Assembly (NCBI GenBank): GCA_014379665.1
Contig: JACMLK010000264.1
Location: 1 to 9,286 of the forward strand
Reading direction: 5' to 3'
From: Saprospiraceae bacterium
Lineage (GTDB): Bacteria; Bacteroidota; Bacteroidia; Chitinophagales; Saprospiraceae
DNA length: 9,286 nt
Below the pieces are notes generated by a model. That model made no database searches and was not told the DNA's origin. It saw nothing but the letters and a program-made list of their open reading frames with translations. Position numbers and translations under genes: made by a program. Below are positions 1 to 6,519 of the stretch, piece after piece. Every line of letters starts with the position of its first letter. Within the stretch, counting starts at the first letter, position 1.

Positions 1-1
1 T

Positions 2-1120
2 CATCTATCCGATAATATTGTAGGTAAGTCAGTCATGGTCATAGGAGGGGCAGGAACTATAGGCTCATCATTTATCAAAGCTTTATTACAATTTAAACCT
101 TCAAAATTATATGTCGTCGATACTAACGAAAACGGACTGACAGAATTGACCAGAGATTTAAGATCTACACACGGCCAATATATACCTGAAGATTACAAAA
201 CATATCCGATGAATTTTGGAGATCCTGTTTTCAGAAAGATGTTTGTAAAAGAAGGACCATTCCATATTGTAGCCAATTTTGCTGCACATAAACATGTAAG
301 GAGTGAAAAAGACCATTATTCTATCGAGGCCATGCTGGATAATAATGTATTTAAAGCTAAGGAGTTTCTTGATCTGTTAGTACAAAATAAACCAGAGCAC
401 TTTTTTTGTGTTTCGACGGATAAAGCAGCCAATCCGGTCAATGTCATGGGTGCCAGCAAAAAGCTCATGGAAGAAGTCATTATGGCATATAGTGATGATA
501 TTAAAATAACTACCGCCAGATTTGCAAATGTAGCCTTTTCGAATGGTAGTCTTCTTGATGGATACATCCAACGGATATTCAAAAAACAACCTATTTCCTG
601 TCCTTCAGATGTCAAAAGATTTTTTGTTTCTCCTGAAGAAAGTGGTCAGATTTGTTTGTTTGCTTGTACTTTAGGCCAAAGCGGTGAGATTTATTTTCCA
701 AAACTGGAAGTATCTGACCTTGTCAATTTTAAAGAGATTACAATTCAATTCTTTAAAGAAATGGGTATTAATACTGTTCAGTGTTCTTCTGAAGATGAAG
801 CAAAACATTTGTCAGTACATTTTAAAATTGAAGATCCACATCCTGTTTATTATTTTACATCAGATACCTCCGGGGAAAAGCTATATGAAGAGTTCTATAC
901 ATCTGCAGACGTAGTCAATCTGGAAAAATACCAAGGTATGGGAATTATTAAAAATGTGCTTAAACCATCCAAAGTTCAAATAAATCATTGTATCATGGAG
1001 TTAAAAGCGCTGATGCAATCAAATAAATATGATAAATCTGCCATTGTAGCTTTGATGAAAAAACATATTCCCGATTTTGAACATATTGAAACAGGGAAAG
1101 GTTTGGATCAAAAGATGTAG
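2..1120 (+). CDS. Nucleotide-sugar 4,6-dehydratase, FlaA1/CapD/WbpM-like (5' end outside window)
   Basis: Extended short-chain dehydrogenase that probably removes water from a UDP-N-acetylhexosamine to give a 4-keto-6-deoxy sugar for surface glycan synthesis. The frame is open to the left edge, so the ATG at 35 is probably internal: the upstream codons read HLSDNIVGKSV straight into the Rossmann fold, and the true start lies before the window. Counting from that Met, the NAD-binding glycine motif GGAGTIG is at residues 4-10. The signature STDKAANPVNVMGASKK is at 127-143, with the Asp129/Lys130 pair and Met138-x3-Lys142. Met in place of the usual SDR Tyr is characteristic of the WbpM/CapD branch. 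RFANVAFSNGS (162-172) is the conserved substrate-side segment. It cannot be seen whether an N-terminal membrane domain, as in WbpM, was present. The family call is strong; the exact substrate is not known. Confidence 0.88.
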   Translation, partial: HLSDNIVGKSVMVIGGAGTIGSSFIKALLQFKPSKLYVVDTNENGLTELTRDLRSTHGQYIPEDYKTYPMNFGDPVFRKMFVKEGPFHIVANFAAHKHVRSEKDHYSIEAMLDNNVFKAKEFLDLLVQNKPEHFFCVSTDKAANPVNVMGASKKLMEEVIMAYSDDIKITTARFANVAFSNGSLLDGYIQRIFKKQPISCPSDVKRFFVSPEESGQICLFACTLGQSGEIYFPKLEVSDLVNFKEITIQFFKEMGINTVQCSSEDEAKHLSVHFKIEDPHPVYYFTSDTSGEKLYEEFYTSADVVNLEKYQGMGIIKNVLKPSKVQINHCIMELKALMQSNKYDKSAIVALMKKHIPDFEHIETGKGLDQKM

Positions 1121-1126
1121 AGTTAT

Positions 1127-1184
1127 AGTTGGTAATATTTAGTTGATAGGATCCTTACTACGAGCTAATCCCTACGAGCTAAAT
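1127..1184. repeat. Left repeat cluster beside the four-helix-bundle gene
   Basis: Short direct repeats shared with the cluster after the gene, in the same order: AGTTGGTA (1127-1134), GATCCTTA (1150-1157), then CTACGAGCT at 1158-1166 and 1172-1180, the last followed by AAAT. The right-hand cluster carries AGTTGGTA, GATCCTTA and CTACGAGCTTAAAT with similar spacing. The shared order is seen directly. That this marks the edge of an inserted cassette is inference. Confidence 0.6.
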
Positions 1185-1208
1185 CCCAACTAACTTCAAA
1201 CTTAAAAA

Positions 1209-1529
1209 ATGGAAGAAAAATTTGATTTTGAAAATCTCATCGTTTGGCAAAAAGCCATTGAATTTGCAGATTTAATATTAGAGAAGACAGATAAATTTTA
1301 TAAAAGTAACGGAAACTTCAGGTTGAGAGAGCAATTAGATGCTTGCACTTCTTCGATTCCAATGAATATCGCAGAAGGTAAAGGAAGGTATTCAAAGAAA
1401 GAATTCAAACAGTTTTTATATTATTCAAGAGGCTCTATAAATGAGACTGTTACGGTTTTGCTATTACTTCAGAAAAGATCCTGGCTAATCATGGAAAGAT
1501 TATATCCTTTTAAAACAAAAAGCCATTGA
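1209..1529 (+). CDS. Four-helix-bundle protein (S23/23S rRNA IVP family), probably frameshifted
   Basis: Small protein of the four-helix-bundle family first noticed in intervening sequences of 23S rRNA genes and related in fold to the Avd accessory protein of diversity-generating retroelements. The cellular role of stand-alone copies is unknown. Family features in the readable 106 residues are FENLIVWQKAIEFAD near the N-terminus, LREQLDACTSSIPMNIAEGKGR in the middle (about 38-59), and the helix FLYYSRGSINE. The C-terminus is abnormal: the frame ends in PFKTKSH, while the next frame continues with Gln-Lys-Ala-Ile-Glu-Leu-Ser-Lys and then ILNGLINSLK to a stop at 1570-1572, the usual family ending. 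Dropping one A from the run at 1511-1515 joins them into a 120-residue protein of normal family length. It is either a decayed gene or a sequencing error. It interrupts the polysaccharide genes and is bracketed by repeats. Confidence 0.8.
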   Translation: MEEKFDFENLIVWQKAIEFADLILEKTDKFYKSNGNFRLREQLDACTSSIPMNIAEGKGRYSKKEFKQFLYYSRGSINETVTVLLLLQKRSWLIMERLYPFKTKSH

Positions 1530-1582
1530 ATTATCAAAAATATTAAATGGTCTAATAAATTCGTTAAAATAATAAAGATGGT

Positions 1583-1672
1583 AGTTGGTAGTTCGTAGCA
1601 ACTGGGCAGATCCTTAATAAGTGCTCATCTCTACGAGCTTAAAACTACGAACTTACTACTACGAGCTTAAAT
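1583..1672. repeat. Right repeat cluster beside the four-helix-bundle gene
   Basis: Contains AGTTGGTA (1583-1590), GATCCTTA (1609-1616), CTACGAGCTT at 1631-1640 and 1659-1668, and the variant CTACGAACTT at 1645-1654. AGTTCGTAG (1590-1598) is an exact inverted match to CTACGAACT (1645-1653), so the stretch could fold with a loop of about 46 nt. The order of elements repeats that of the left cluster. It ends 6 bp before the ATG of the sugar transferase, so the leader of that gene is made largely of repeat. Confidence 0.6.
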
Positions 1673-1678
1673 CAAAAC

Positions 1679-2350
1679 ATGTACTCAATTATAAAAAGAT
1701 TTTTCGACATCATATTTTCACTATTAGCCTTAGTAGTATTATCACCATTATTAATACCTATAGCCATTGGACTTAAGTTTACCGGTGAAGGATATATCTT
1801 TTATCTGCAGGAAAGAGTAGGATATAAAAACAAATTATTTAATATTTATAAGTTTGCAACTATGCTCAAGGATAGTCCCAATATGACAGGTGGATTAATC
1901 ACATTAAAAAGAGACCCAAGACTTACACCTATGGGCGGATTTTTACGGGACTCTAAAATTAATGAATTGCCGCAATTACTTAATATCCTTTTTGGAGATA
2001 TGAGTTTTGTTGGCCCAAGACCTGTGATGCAAAAAAGTTTTGATGTTTATCCTGAAAATGTAAAAGAAATAATATACAACGTTAAACCAGGATTAACAGG
2101 TATAGGGTCAGTGATATTCAGAGATGAAGAGACATTAATTACAAAGGTAAAAAATGAGGGTGGCGATACGTGGGATTATTATAAAAATAAGATTTATCCA
2201 TTTAAAGGCGAGTTGGAAATTTGGTATCAAAAAAATCCGTCTTTTTTAACAGATATAAAACTAATCGTAATAACCGGCCTTGTCATTATATTTCCTAAAA
2301 ATAATTTGATCTATCATTGGTTTCCTTCTTTACCCAAACGAAATTTTTAG
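1679..2350 (+). CDS. Undecaprenyl-phosphate sugar-1-phosphate transferase (bacterial sugar transferase family)
   Basis: Monotopic phosphoglycosyl transferase that would move a sugar-1-phosphate from a nucleotide sugar to undecaprenyl phosphate at the inner membrane, starting assembly of the glycan repeat unit. At 223 residues it is the short form: one N-terminal re-entrant hydrophobic helix (about 11-32) followed by the catalytic domain, without the extra membrane helices of WcaJ-type enzymes. Visible motifs are FYLQERVG (41-48), IYKFATM (56-62), ELPQLLNILFGDMSFVGPRP (96-115) and KPGLTG (136-141). The catalytic Asp-Glu dyad of the family is Asn95-Glu96 here (KINELPQ instead of the commoner LDELPQ). 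I recall this variant in related Bacteroidota proteins, so it is probably a subfamily trait rather than damage. The ATG is preceded by an A-rich leader with no Shine-Dalgarno sequence. Confidence 0.92.
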   Translation: MYSIIKRFFDIIFSLLALVVLSPLLIPIAIGLKFTGEGYIFYLQERVGYKNKLFNIYKFATMLKDSPNMTGGLITLKRDPRLTPMGGFLRDSKINELPQLLNILFGDMSFVGPRPVMQKSFDVYPENVKEIIYNVKPGLTGIGSVIFRDEETLITKVKNEGGDTWDYYKNKIYPFKGELEIWYQKNPSFLTDIKLIVITGLVIIFPKNNLIYHWFPSLPKRNF

Positions 2351-2387
2351 ACTACCATATAAAGATAAGCATTAAACAGTACGAATT

Positions 2388-2891
2388 ATGAATGACAACA
2401 AAACAAATTATTTAAAACTCAATAAAATAAAATCCCAAATACTTAGAAAAGGTCTCCACATATCCTCTTACGACTTCGATCGTCCCTGGGGTGGCTTTTT
2501 TGTGATAGATGAAGTAGACACTTTGTTATTTATTAAATCATTTTATGCTGAATTTGAGGATGAACTTATGCCATCGTCACTGGCAATCAGCCCGAAGATA
2601 TTATGTGTTGCCCCCGGCCAAAGATTGTCCTGGCAATATCATCATCGCAGGGCAGAATTATGGAAGCTTATAGAAGGAAAGGCAGCATATAAAAAAAGTG
2701 ATAGCGACGAAGAAGATGAGATTCAAATGATGGAGATGAACAAAACGTTGACCTTGCACACGGGGGAGCGTCATCGACTCATAGGATTGAATGAATGGGG
2801 TATTATCGCAGAAATCTGGCGCCATACCGATCCGGAGCATCCATCAGACGAAAACGATATCGTGAGGCTGCAGGATGATTACGGAAGATGA
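2388..2891 (+). CDS. Stand-alone cupin resembling type II phosphomannose isomerase domain
   Basis: A single-cupin protein of 167 residues matching the C-terminal isomerase domain of bifunctional ManC/AlgA proteins, which interconverts fructose-6-phosphate and mannose-6-phosphate. Visible features are RPWGGF (32-37), VAPGQRLSWQYHHRRAELW (74-92) with the metal-site candidates Gln83, His85 and Glu90, a later His129 in GERHRL, and the ending DIVRLQDDYGR, which closely matches the typical end of this domain (EDxYGR). An acidic insert SDSDEEDEIQ lies between the strands at 104-113. The nucleotidyltransferase half usually fused in front is encoded separately at 5369-6433. A role in GDP-mannose supply is likely, but activity of the isolated domain is unproven; a related sugar-binding cupin is the alternative. 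The gene begins 37 bp after the sugar transferase and probably shares its transcript. Confidence 0.8.
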   Translation: MNDNKTNYLKLNKIKSQILRKGLHISSYDFDRPWGGFFVIDEVDTLLFIKSFYAEFEDELMPSSLAISPKILCVAPGQRLSWQYHHRRAELWKLIEGKAAYKKSDSDEEDEIQMMEMNKTLTLHTGERHRLIGLNEWGIIAEIWRHTDPEHPSDENDIVRLQDDYGR

Positions 2892-2930
2892 TTTATTTTG
2901 CTGATTTGTTTGATTTGTTGATTTGCTAAA
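2891..2930. repeat. GATTTG-rich imperfect tandem array
   Basis: GATTTG occurs at 2903-2908, 2912-2917 and 2920-2925, a period of 8-9 nt, in a run that begins directly after the cupin stop codon. A similar array lies at 6411-6472. Each array is followed 25-47 nt later by a copy of the three-hairpin repeat. Function unknown. Confidence 0.55.
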
Positions 2931-2954
2931 ATGTTAAGAGAAACTTCATGAACT

Positions 2955-3051
2955 CCCGGTCGGATGACTATCAGGCATCCCATCGGTATACTCGGAACTC
3001 TTCCAAAGGAATCATAGCGGTGGGACGGCGGCGAACCGTCCGAGCGCATAC
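2955..3051. repeat. Three-hairpin dispersed repeat, copy 1
   Basis: A 97-nt element about 80% identical to copy 2 at 6520-6615. Three stems abut with no spacer. Stem A is GGATG (2962-2966) with CATCC (2976-2980) and a 9-nt loop. Stem B is CATCG (2981-2985) with CGGTG (3018-3022), enclosing a small inner hairpin GGAA-CTC-TTCC (2994-3004). Stem C is GGACGG (3023-3028) with CCGTCC (3036-3041). Differences from copy 2 in stem B, the inner hairpin and the base of the stem C loop mostly preserve pairing. It is GC-rich against its AT-rich surroundings. It could be a REP/MITE-like element, a leader RNA or a terminator; there is no T-tract, so a simple intrinsic terminator is not favoured. The orientation given is only that of the window. 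Confidence 0.75.
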
Positions 3052-3094
3052 ACCAAATTAAAACCATTATCACAGACTTAAACGTCAACCTCAC

Positions 3095-4195
3095 TTGGCT
3101 ATTCAAAGTATTGACATAAAAGAATTTTTAAAACTGGCACACGGCTTTCCGGTATTTGATGTCAGATCTCCTTCAGAGTTTCTTCATGCTCACATCCCGG
3201 GAGCCATAAATCTGCCGTTATTTTCAGATGAAGAAAGAGCCGTTGTCGGCACGGCATACAAACAGGAAAGCAGAGCATACGCAATCAAAAAGGGTCTTGA
3301 TTTTTTTGGACCTAAAATGAGAGGTATAATAGAAACCGTGGAACAGATTTTGGATAAAAATCCAAAAAATAATTCTCTTCATTCTGGTGATACCATTTTG
3401 TTACATTGTTGGCGAGGTGGTATGAGAAGTGCAGGTGTGGCCTGGCTGTTAGATTTGTATGGATTTAAAGTATGTACATTACAAGGCGGATATAAGATCT
3501 ATCGCAACTGGGTCCGGGAACAGTTTGTCTCGTCATACCATATCAATGTTTTGGGTGGATTTACAGGTGCGGGAAAGACAATTTTGCTGAGAGAATTAGA
3601 AAAAAGGGGTGAAAAAATAATTGATCTGGAAGGACTGGCAAGCCATAAAGGGTCCGCATTCGGCAAAATAGGGATGCCTGATCAGCCATCACAGGTCATG
3701 TTTGAGAATTTACTTGCATTTGAATTGTTTAATAAAAGTTCATCAGGTCAAAAGATATGGATGGAAGATGAAAGTCAAAGAATAGGTCATGTCAATGTGC
3801 CTAAAACTTTTTGGCTGACGCTGAATACTTCTCCTGTTTTTTTTCTGGATATCCCTTTTGAAGAAAGGTTAGATCATCTGGTGAATGAATATGGAGGACT
3901 TTCAAAGGAACAAATGGTTAATGCTATTATTCGCATTCAAAAACGTCTTGGTGGGCTGGAAACCAAAAATGCCATCAATTTTCTACTTGAAAATAATACC
4001 AGAGAATCATTCAGCATACTGTTGAAATATTATGATAAATCTTACAATAAAAGCCTTCAGAATAAAAAAAATGCAAAACAATTGGTTTACACTATTCCTT
4101 TTCAAAAAAATGGGGAGGATAATGTGGAACATCTGGTAGAGCTTGTAGAATCTATGAAGCACCAAGGATCAAGAAGTGAAAATAGTGAATCTTAG
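3095..4195 (+). CDS. selU: tRNA 2-selenouridine synthase
   Basis: SelU (MnmH, YbbB) replaces sulfur by selenium, through a geranylated intermediate, in 2-thiouridine at the wobble position of certain tRNAs, using selenophosphate. At 366 residues it matches the family length (about 360). The N-terminal rhodanese domain includes FDVRSPSEF (21-29) and INLPLFSDEERAVVGTAYKQ (38-57), and carries the active-site Cys105 in HCWRGGMRS. A P-loop domain follows with Walker A GGFTGAGKT (154-162) and then LASHKGSAFG (181-190) and WMEDESQRIG (222-231). The reading frame opens at 3062 and has no ATG before the conserved region; TTG at 3095 gives a normal N-terminus and is the best start, but no ribosome-binding site confirms it. 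The last residues run into repeat-like DNA. selD, which makes its selenium donor, follows after 93 bp. Confidence 0.93.
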   Translation: MAIQSIDIKEFLKLAHGFPVFDVRSPSEFLHAHIPGAINLPLFSDEERAVVGTAYKQESRAYAIKKGLDFFGPKMRGIIETVEQILDKNPKNNSLHSGDTILLHCWRGGMRSAGVAWLLDLYGFKVCTLQGGYKIYRNWVREQFVSSYHINVLGGFTGAGKTILLRELEKRGEKIIDLEGLASHKGSAFGKIGMPDQPSQVMFENLLAFELFNKSSSGQKIWMEDESQRIGHVNVPKTFWLTLNTSPVFFLDIPFEERLDHLVNEYGGLSKEQMVNAIIRIQKRLGGLETKNAINFLLENNTRESFSILLKYYDKSYNKSLQNKKNAKQLVYTIPFQKNGEDNVEHLVELVESMKHQGSRSENSES

Positions 4196-4275
4196 CGTCT
4201 TTGAGTCTTTGTGGCGGAAAATAAAATGCAACTAAGGCAGTAAACCACAGAGGTTCACCAAAGGATTGATATTTA
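4193..4275. repeat. Repeat-like spacer between selU and selD
   Basis: The 93-bp gap begins with a CTTAGCGTCTTTGAGTCTTT segment that includes the selU stop codon (TAG) and continues with TTGTGG; later it reads CCACAGAGGTTCACCAAAGG. The CTTTGTGG and CCACAGAG parts are imperfectly complementary. I recall similar strings as common dispersed intergenic sequences in Bacteroidota, but only one copy is in this window, so repetition is not shown here. No gene or clear promoter is visible in the gap. Confidence 0.35.
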
Positions 4276-4288
4276 TTTAAATAAATTA

Positions 4289-5341
4289 ATGACAAACTTC
4301 AAACTCACTCAATATTCTCATGGTGCAGGCTGCGGATGTAAAATAGCACCCAATATTTTGGACGGCATTTTAAAATCCAATCTTACTGCACCGGATAATA
4401 AAAATCTAATAGTGGGCAATCACAGTAAAGATGATGCCGCTGTCTATAATTTGGGGAATGGCACAGCGCTGATATCTACGACTGATTTTTTTATGCCCAT
4501 CGTGGATGATCCGTATCAATTCGGTCGGATTGCATCAGCTAATGCTATCAGTGATGTGTATGCCATGGGGGGAACGCCTATTTTGGCTATAGCTATTCTT
4601 GGGTGGCCAATAAATACGATACCACCTGAAATAGCGCAGAAAGTAATAGAAGGAAGCCGTAGTATCTGTATGGAAGCAGGAATACCGCTTGCAGGAGGAC
4701 ATAGTATTGACTCACCCGAACCTATATTTGGACTGGCGGTCAATGGCTTAATCTCAATCTCTGACATTAAACAAAATAATACAGCACAAGAAGGAAATTT
4801 GCTTTTCTTAACTAAACCACTCGGTGTAGGGATATTAACCACCGCAGAGAAAAAGGGAATTCTTTCTGAAACACACAAAGAACTGGCTGCGCTTCAAATG
4901 ATGCAACTTAATAGAATCGGAGAAAAATTGGGTCGTATATCTGGAGTAACAGCCATGACTGATGTGACAGGTTTTGGTCTATTGGGTCATCTGGTTGAAA
5001 TGGCCGAAGGCAGTGGACTAAGCGCCACTTTAGACTTTGTAAAAGTTCCATTGATAATCCGGGAAATTAAGACCTATATCGAAGCAAATGCAGTTCCCGG
5101 TGGTACCCAAAGGAATCTGGATGCATATGGTCATAAAGTGGAATTGTCTGGAAATTTTGATAAAAGTTTTGCACTTAAGATTCTGGCTGATCCACAAACC
5201 AGCGGAGGTTTGCTCATTGCTGTTGATAAACAATCTGTAGACGAAGTAGTTAACCTATTTAGAAAATTTGAACTTGAAAAATATATTGATCCAATCGGAT
5301 ATTTTACAAATAAAAAAGGTGGTGACATTTTTGTTCACTAA
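4289..5341 (+). CDS. selD: Selenide, water dikinase (selenophosphate synthetase)
   Basis: Makes selenophosphate from selenide and ATP, the selenium donor for SelU and, in organisms that have it, for selenocysteine synthesis. The 350-residue length is normal for the family. The N-terminus reads YSHGAGCGCKIAP (9-21): Cys15 occupies the catalytic position that is Sec in some homologues, and Lys18 is the essential lysine (Cys17 and Lys20 in the E. coli enzyme, from memory). Further signatures are KDDAAVYNLGNGTALISTTD, the segment AGGHSIDSPEPIFGLAVNG (135-153), MTDVTGFGLLGHL and DPQTSGGLL near the end. Because the catalytic residue is Cys, the enzyme can be made without a selenocysteine pathway. 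The window carries no selA, selB or tRNA-Sec, so only the selenouridine use is supported by context. Confidence 0.97.
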   Translation: MTNFKLTQYSHGAGCGCKIAPNILDGILKSNLTAPDNKNLIVGNHSKDDAAVYNLGNGTALISTTDFFMPIVDDPYQFGRIASANAISDVYAMGGTPILAIAILGWPINTIPPEIAQKVIEGSRSICMEAGIPLAGGHSIDSPEPIFGLAVNGLISISDIKQNNTAQEGNLLFLTKPLGVGILTTAEKKGILSETHKELAALQMMQLNRIGEKLGRISGVTAMTDVTGFGLLGHLVEMAEGSGLSATLDFVKVPLIIREIKTYIEANAVPGGTQRNLDAYGHKVELSGNFDKSFALKILADPQTSGGLLIAVDKQSVDEVVNLFRKFELEKYIDPIGYFTNKKGGDIFVH

Positions 5342-5368
5342 AGATTATTCAAAATATTAAATACAAAC

Positions 5369-6433
5369 ATGCCTGCTAACAGATACATCGCTATTATGGC
5401 TGGCGGTATAGGCAGCCGCTTCTGGCCATCCAGTACGGAGGTCAGACCTAAACAATTTCTGGATATTCTGGGTGTTGGTAAATCTCTGATCAGAATGACT
5501 TTTGAACGTGCTTTGAGATTGGTACCCGCCGATCATATATTGATTGTTACCAATAAAATGTACAGCGCTCTTGTTAAAGAACATTTGCCCGAACTTCCGG
5601 CGCAAAATATTCTTTGTGAACCAAGTATGAATAATACTGCTCCTGCCATTGCGTATACTTCATTAAGGATACATGTGTTGGATGAAAATGCAGTATTTGC
5701 AGTTTTGCCCGCTGATCATATTATTTTGAAAGAAAATGAATATGTATCAAAACTAGAGCAAGCATTTGATTTTGCTGCTGAAAATGATGCAATAGTAACA
5801 TTGGGGATTCAACCAACACGGCCTGATACAGGTTATGGATATATTGAATACCTGTCCAGCCGCACTGATGATCGAAAGATATTCAAAGTAAAGTCTTTTA
5901 AGGAAAAACCAGATATAATCACTGCTCAACATTATATTGACTCCAAATCCTACCTTTGGAACGCCGGCATGTTTGTGTGGAGCGTACCAACCATATTGAA
6001 ATCATTCAGAAAAAATGCGCCGGATATTCTGGATACTTTGACACACCAAAAAGAATTATTTGGAACTCCCTCGGAACAGGCTTACATCGATAGGGTGTAT
6101 CCAGGGACCCAAAAGATTTCTGTAGATTATGCTATCCTTGAACGTGCTGATAATGTGTACACCATTCCGGCAGATATAGGTTGGAGTGATCTGGGAACAT
6201 GGAATAGTTTGCATGCGTTTTTGAGCACGGATTCTGACAATGTAAAAATTGGAAAAAATATTCACCTTATTGATTCGAAGGATATCATTGTCATTTCCAA
6301 AAACCATAAAACGATTGTGATCAAAGGACTGGAAGATTATATAGTGGTTGATGAAGATGAAGCCTTGCTAATTTATCCCAAGTCTGACGAACAGGAGATA
6401 AAGGAAGTAGTTGCTAAATTGCGGATTTGCTAA
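5369..6433 (+). CDS. manC: Mannose-1-phosphate guanylyltransferase (single-domain)
   Basis: Converts GTP and mannose-1-phosphate to GDP-mannose, the precursor of mannose, fucose and related sugars in surface glycans. The 354-residue protein holds the nucleotidyltransferase domain, with IAIMAGGIGSRFWP (7-20), RPKQFLDI (26-33), VLPADHII (112-119), TGYGYIE (154-160), FKEKP (177-181), WNAGMFVW (197-204) and GWSDLGTW (270-277), and a short left-handed beta-helix tail. It lacks the fused C-terminal phosphomannose isomerase domain found in many ManC proteins; a separate cupin of that type lies at 2388-2891. It starts 27 bp after selD, so co-transcription is plausible. The last residues, LRIC, and the stop codon fall within a 16-bp tandem duplication, which suggests that repeat growth has altered the C-terminus. 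Confidence 0.93.
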   Translation: MPANRYIAIMAGGIGSRFWPSSTEVRPKQFLDILGVGKSLIRMTFERALRLVPADHILIVTNKMYSALVKEHLPELPAQNILCEPSMNNTAPAIAYTSLRIHVLDENAVFAVLPADHIILKENEYVSKLEQAFDFAAENDAIVTLGIQPTRPDTGYGYIEYLSSRTDDRKIFKVKSFKEKPDIITAQHYIDSKSYLWNAGMFVWSVPTILKSFRKNAPDILDTLTHQKELFGTPSEQAYIDRVYPGTQKISVDYAILERADNVYTIPADIGWSDLGTWNSLHAFLSTDSDNVKIGKNIHLIDSKDIIVISKNHKTIVIKGLEDYIVVDEDEALLIYPKSDEQEIKEVVAKLRIC

Positions 6434-6472
6434 ATTGCGGATTTGCGGATTTGTAGGATTTGCTTATTTGAT
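6411..6472. repeat. 16-bp tandem duplication leading into a GATTTG-rich array
   Basis: TTGCTAAATTGCGGAT occurs exactly twice in tandem at 6411-6426 and 6427-6442, followed by degenerate GATTTG/GGATTTG units to about 6472. The manC stop codon TAA (6431-6433) is inside the second unit. The composition resembles the array at 2891-2930, which likewise lies between a gene end and a copy of the three-hairpin repeat. The exact duplication points to recent slippage or duplication. Confidence 0.7.
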
Positions 6473-6519
6473 AAATTATTGAGACTGACTTAGTGTCGGA
6501 AATCGTGACCTTAAGCGTT

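Noticed and set aside
2891..2930. CRISPR-like array
   Set aside because: The units are only 6-9 nt, imperfect, and have no spacers of regular length.
3023..3041. Intrinsic terminator formed by stem C of the repeat
   Set aside because: The GC-rich stem is good, but the following bases are CGAGCGCATAC with no T-run in either copy, and on the other strand there is no T-run either.
2879..3106. Minus-strand open frame across repeat copy 1
   Set aside because: It overlaps the repeat and the beginning of selU, has no recognisable domain, and its counterpart at copy 2 is not kept.
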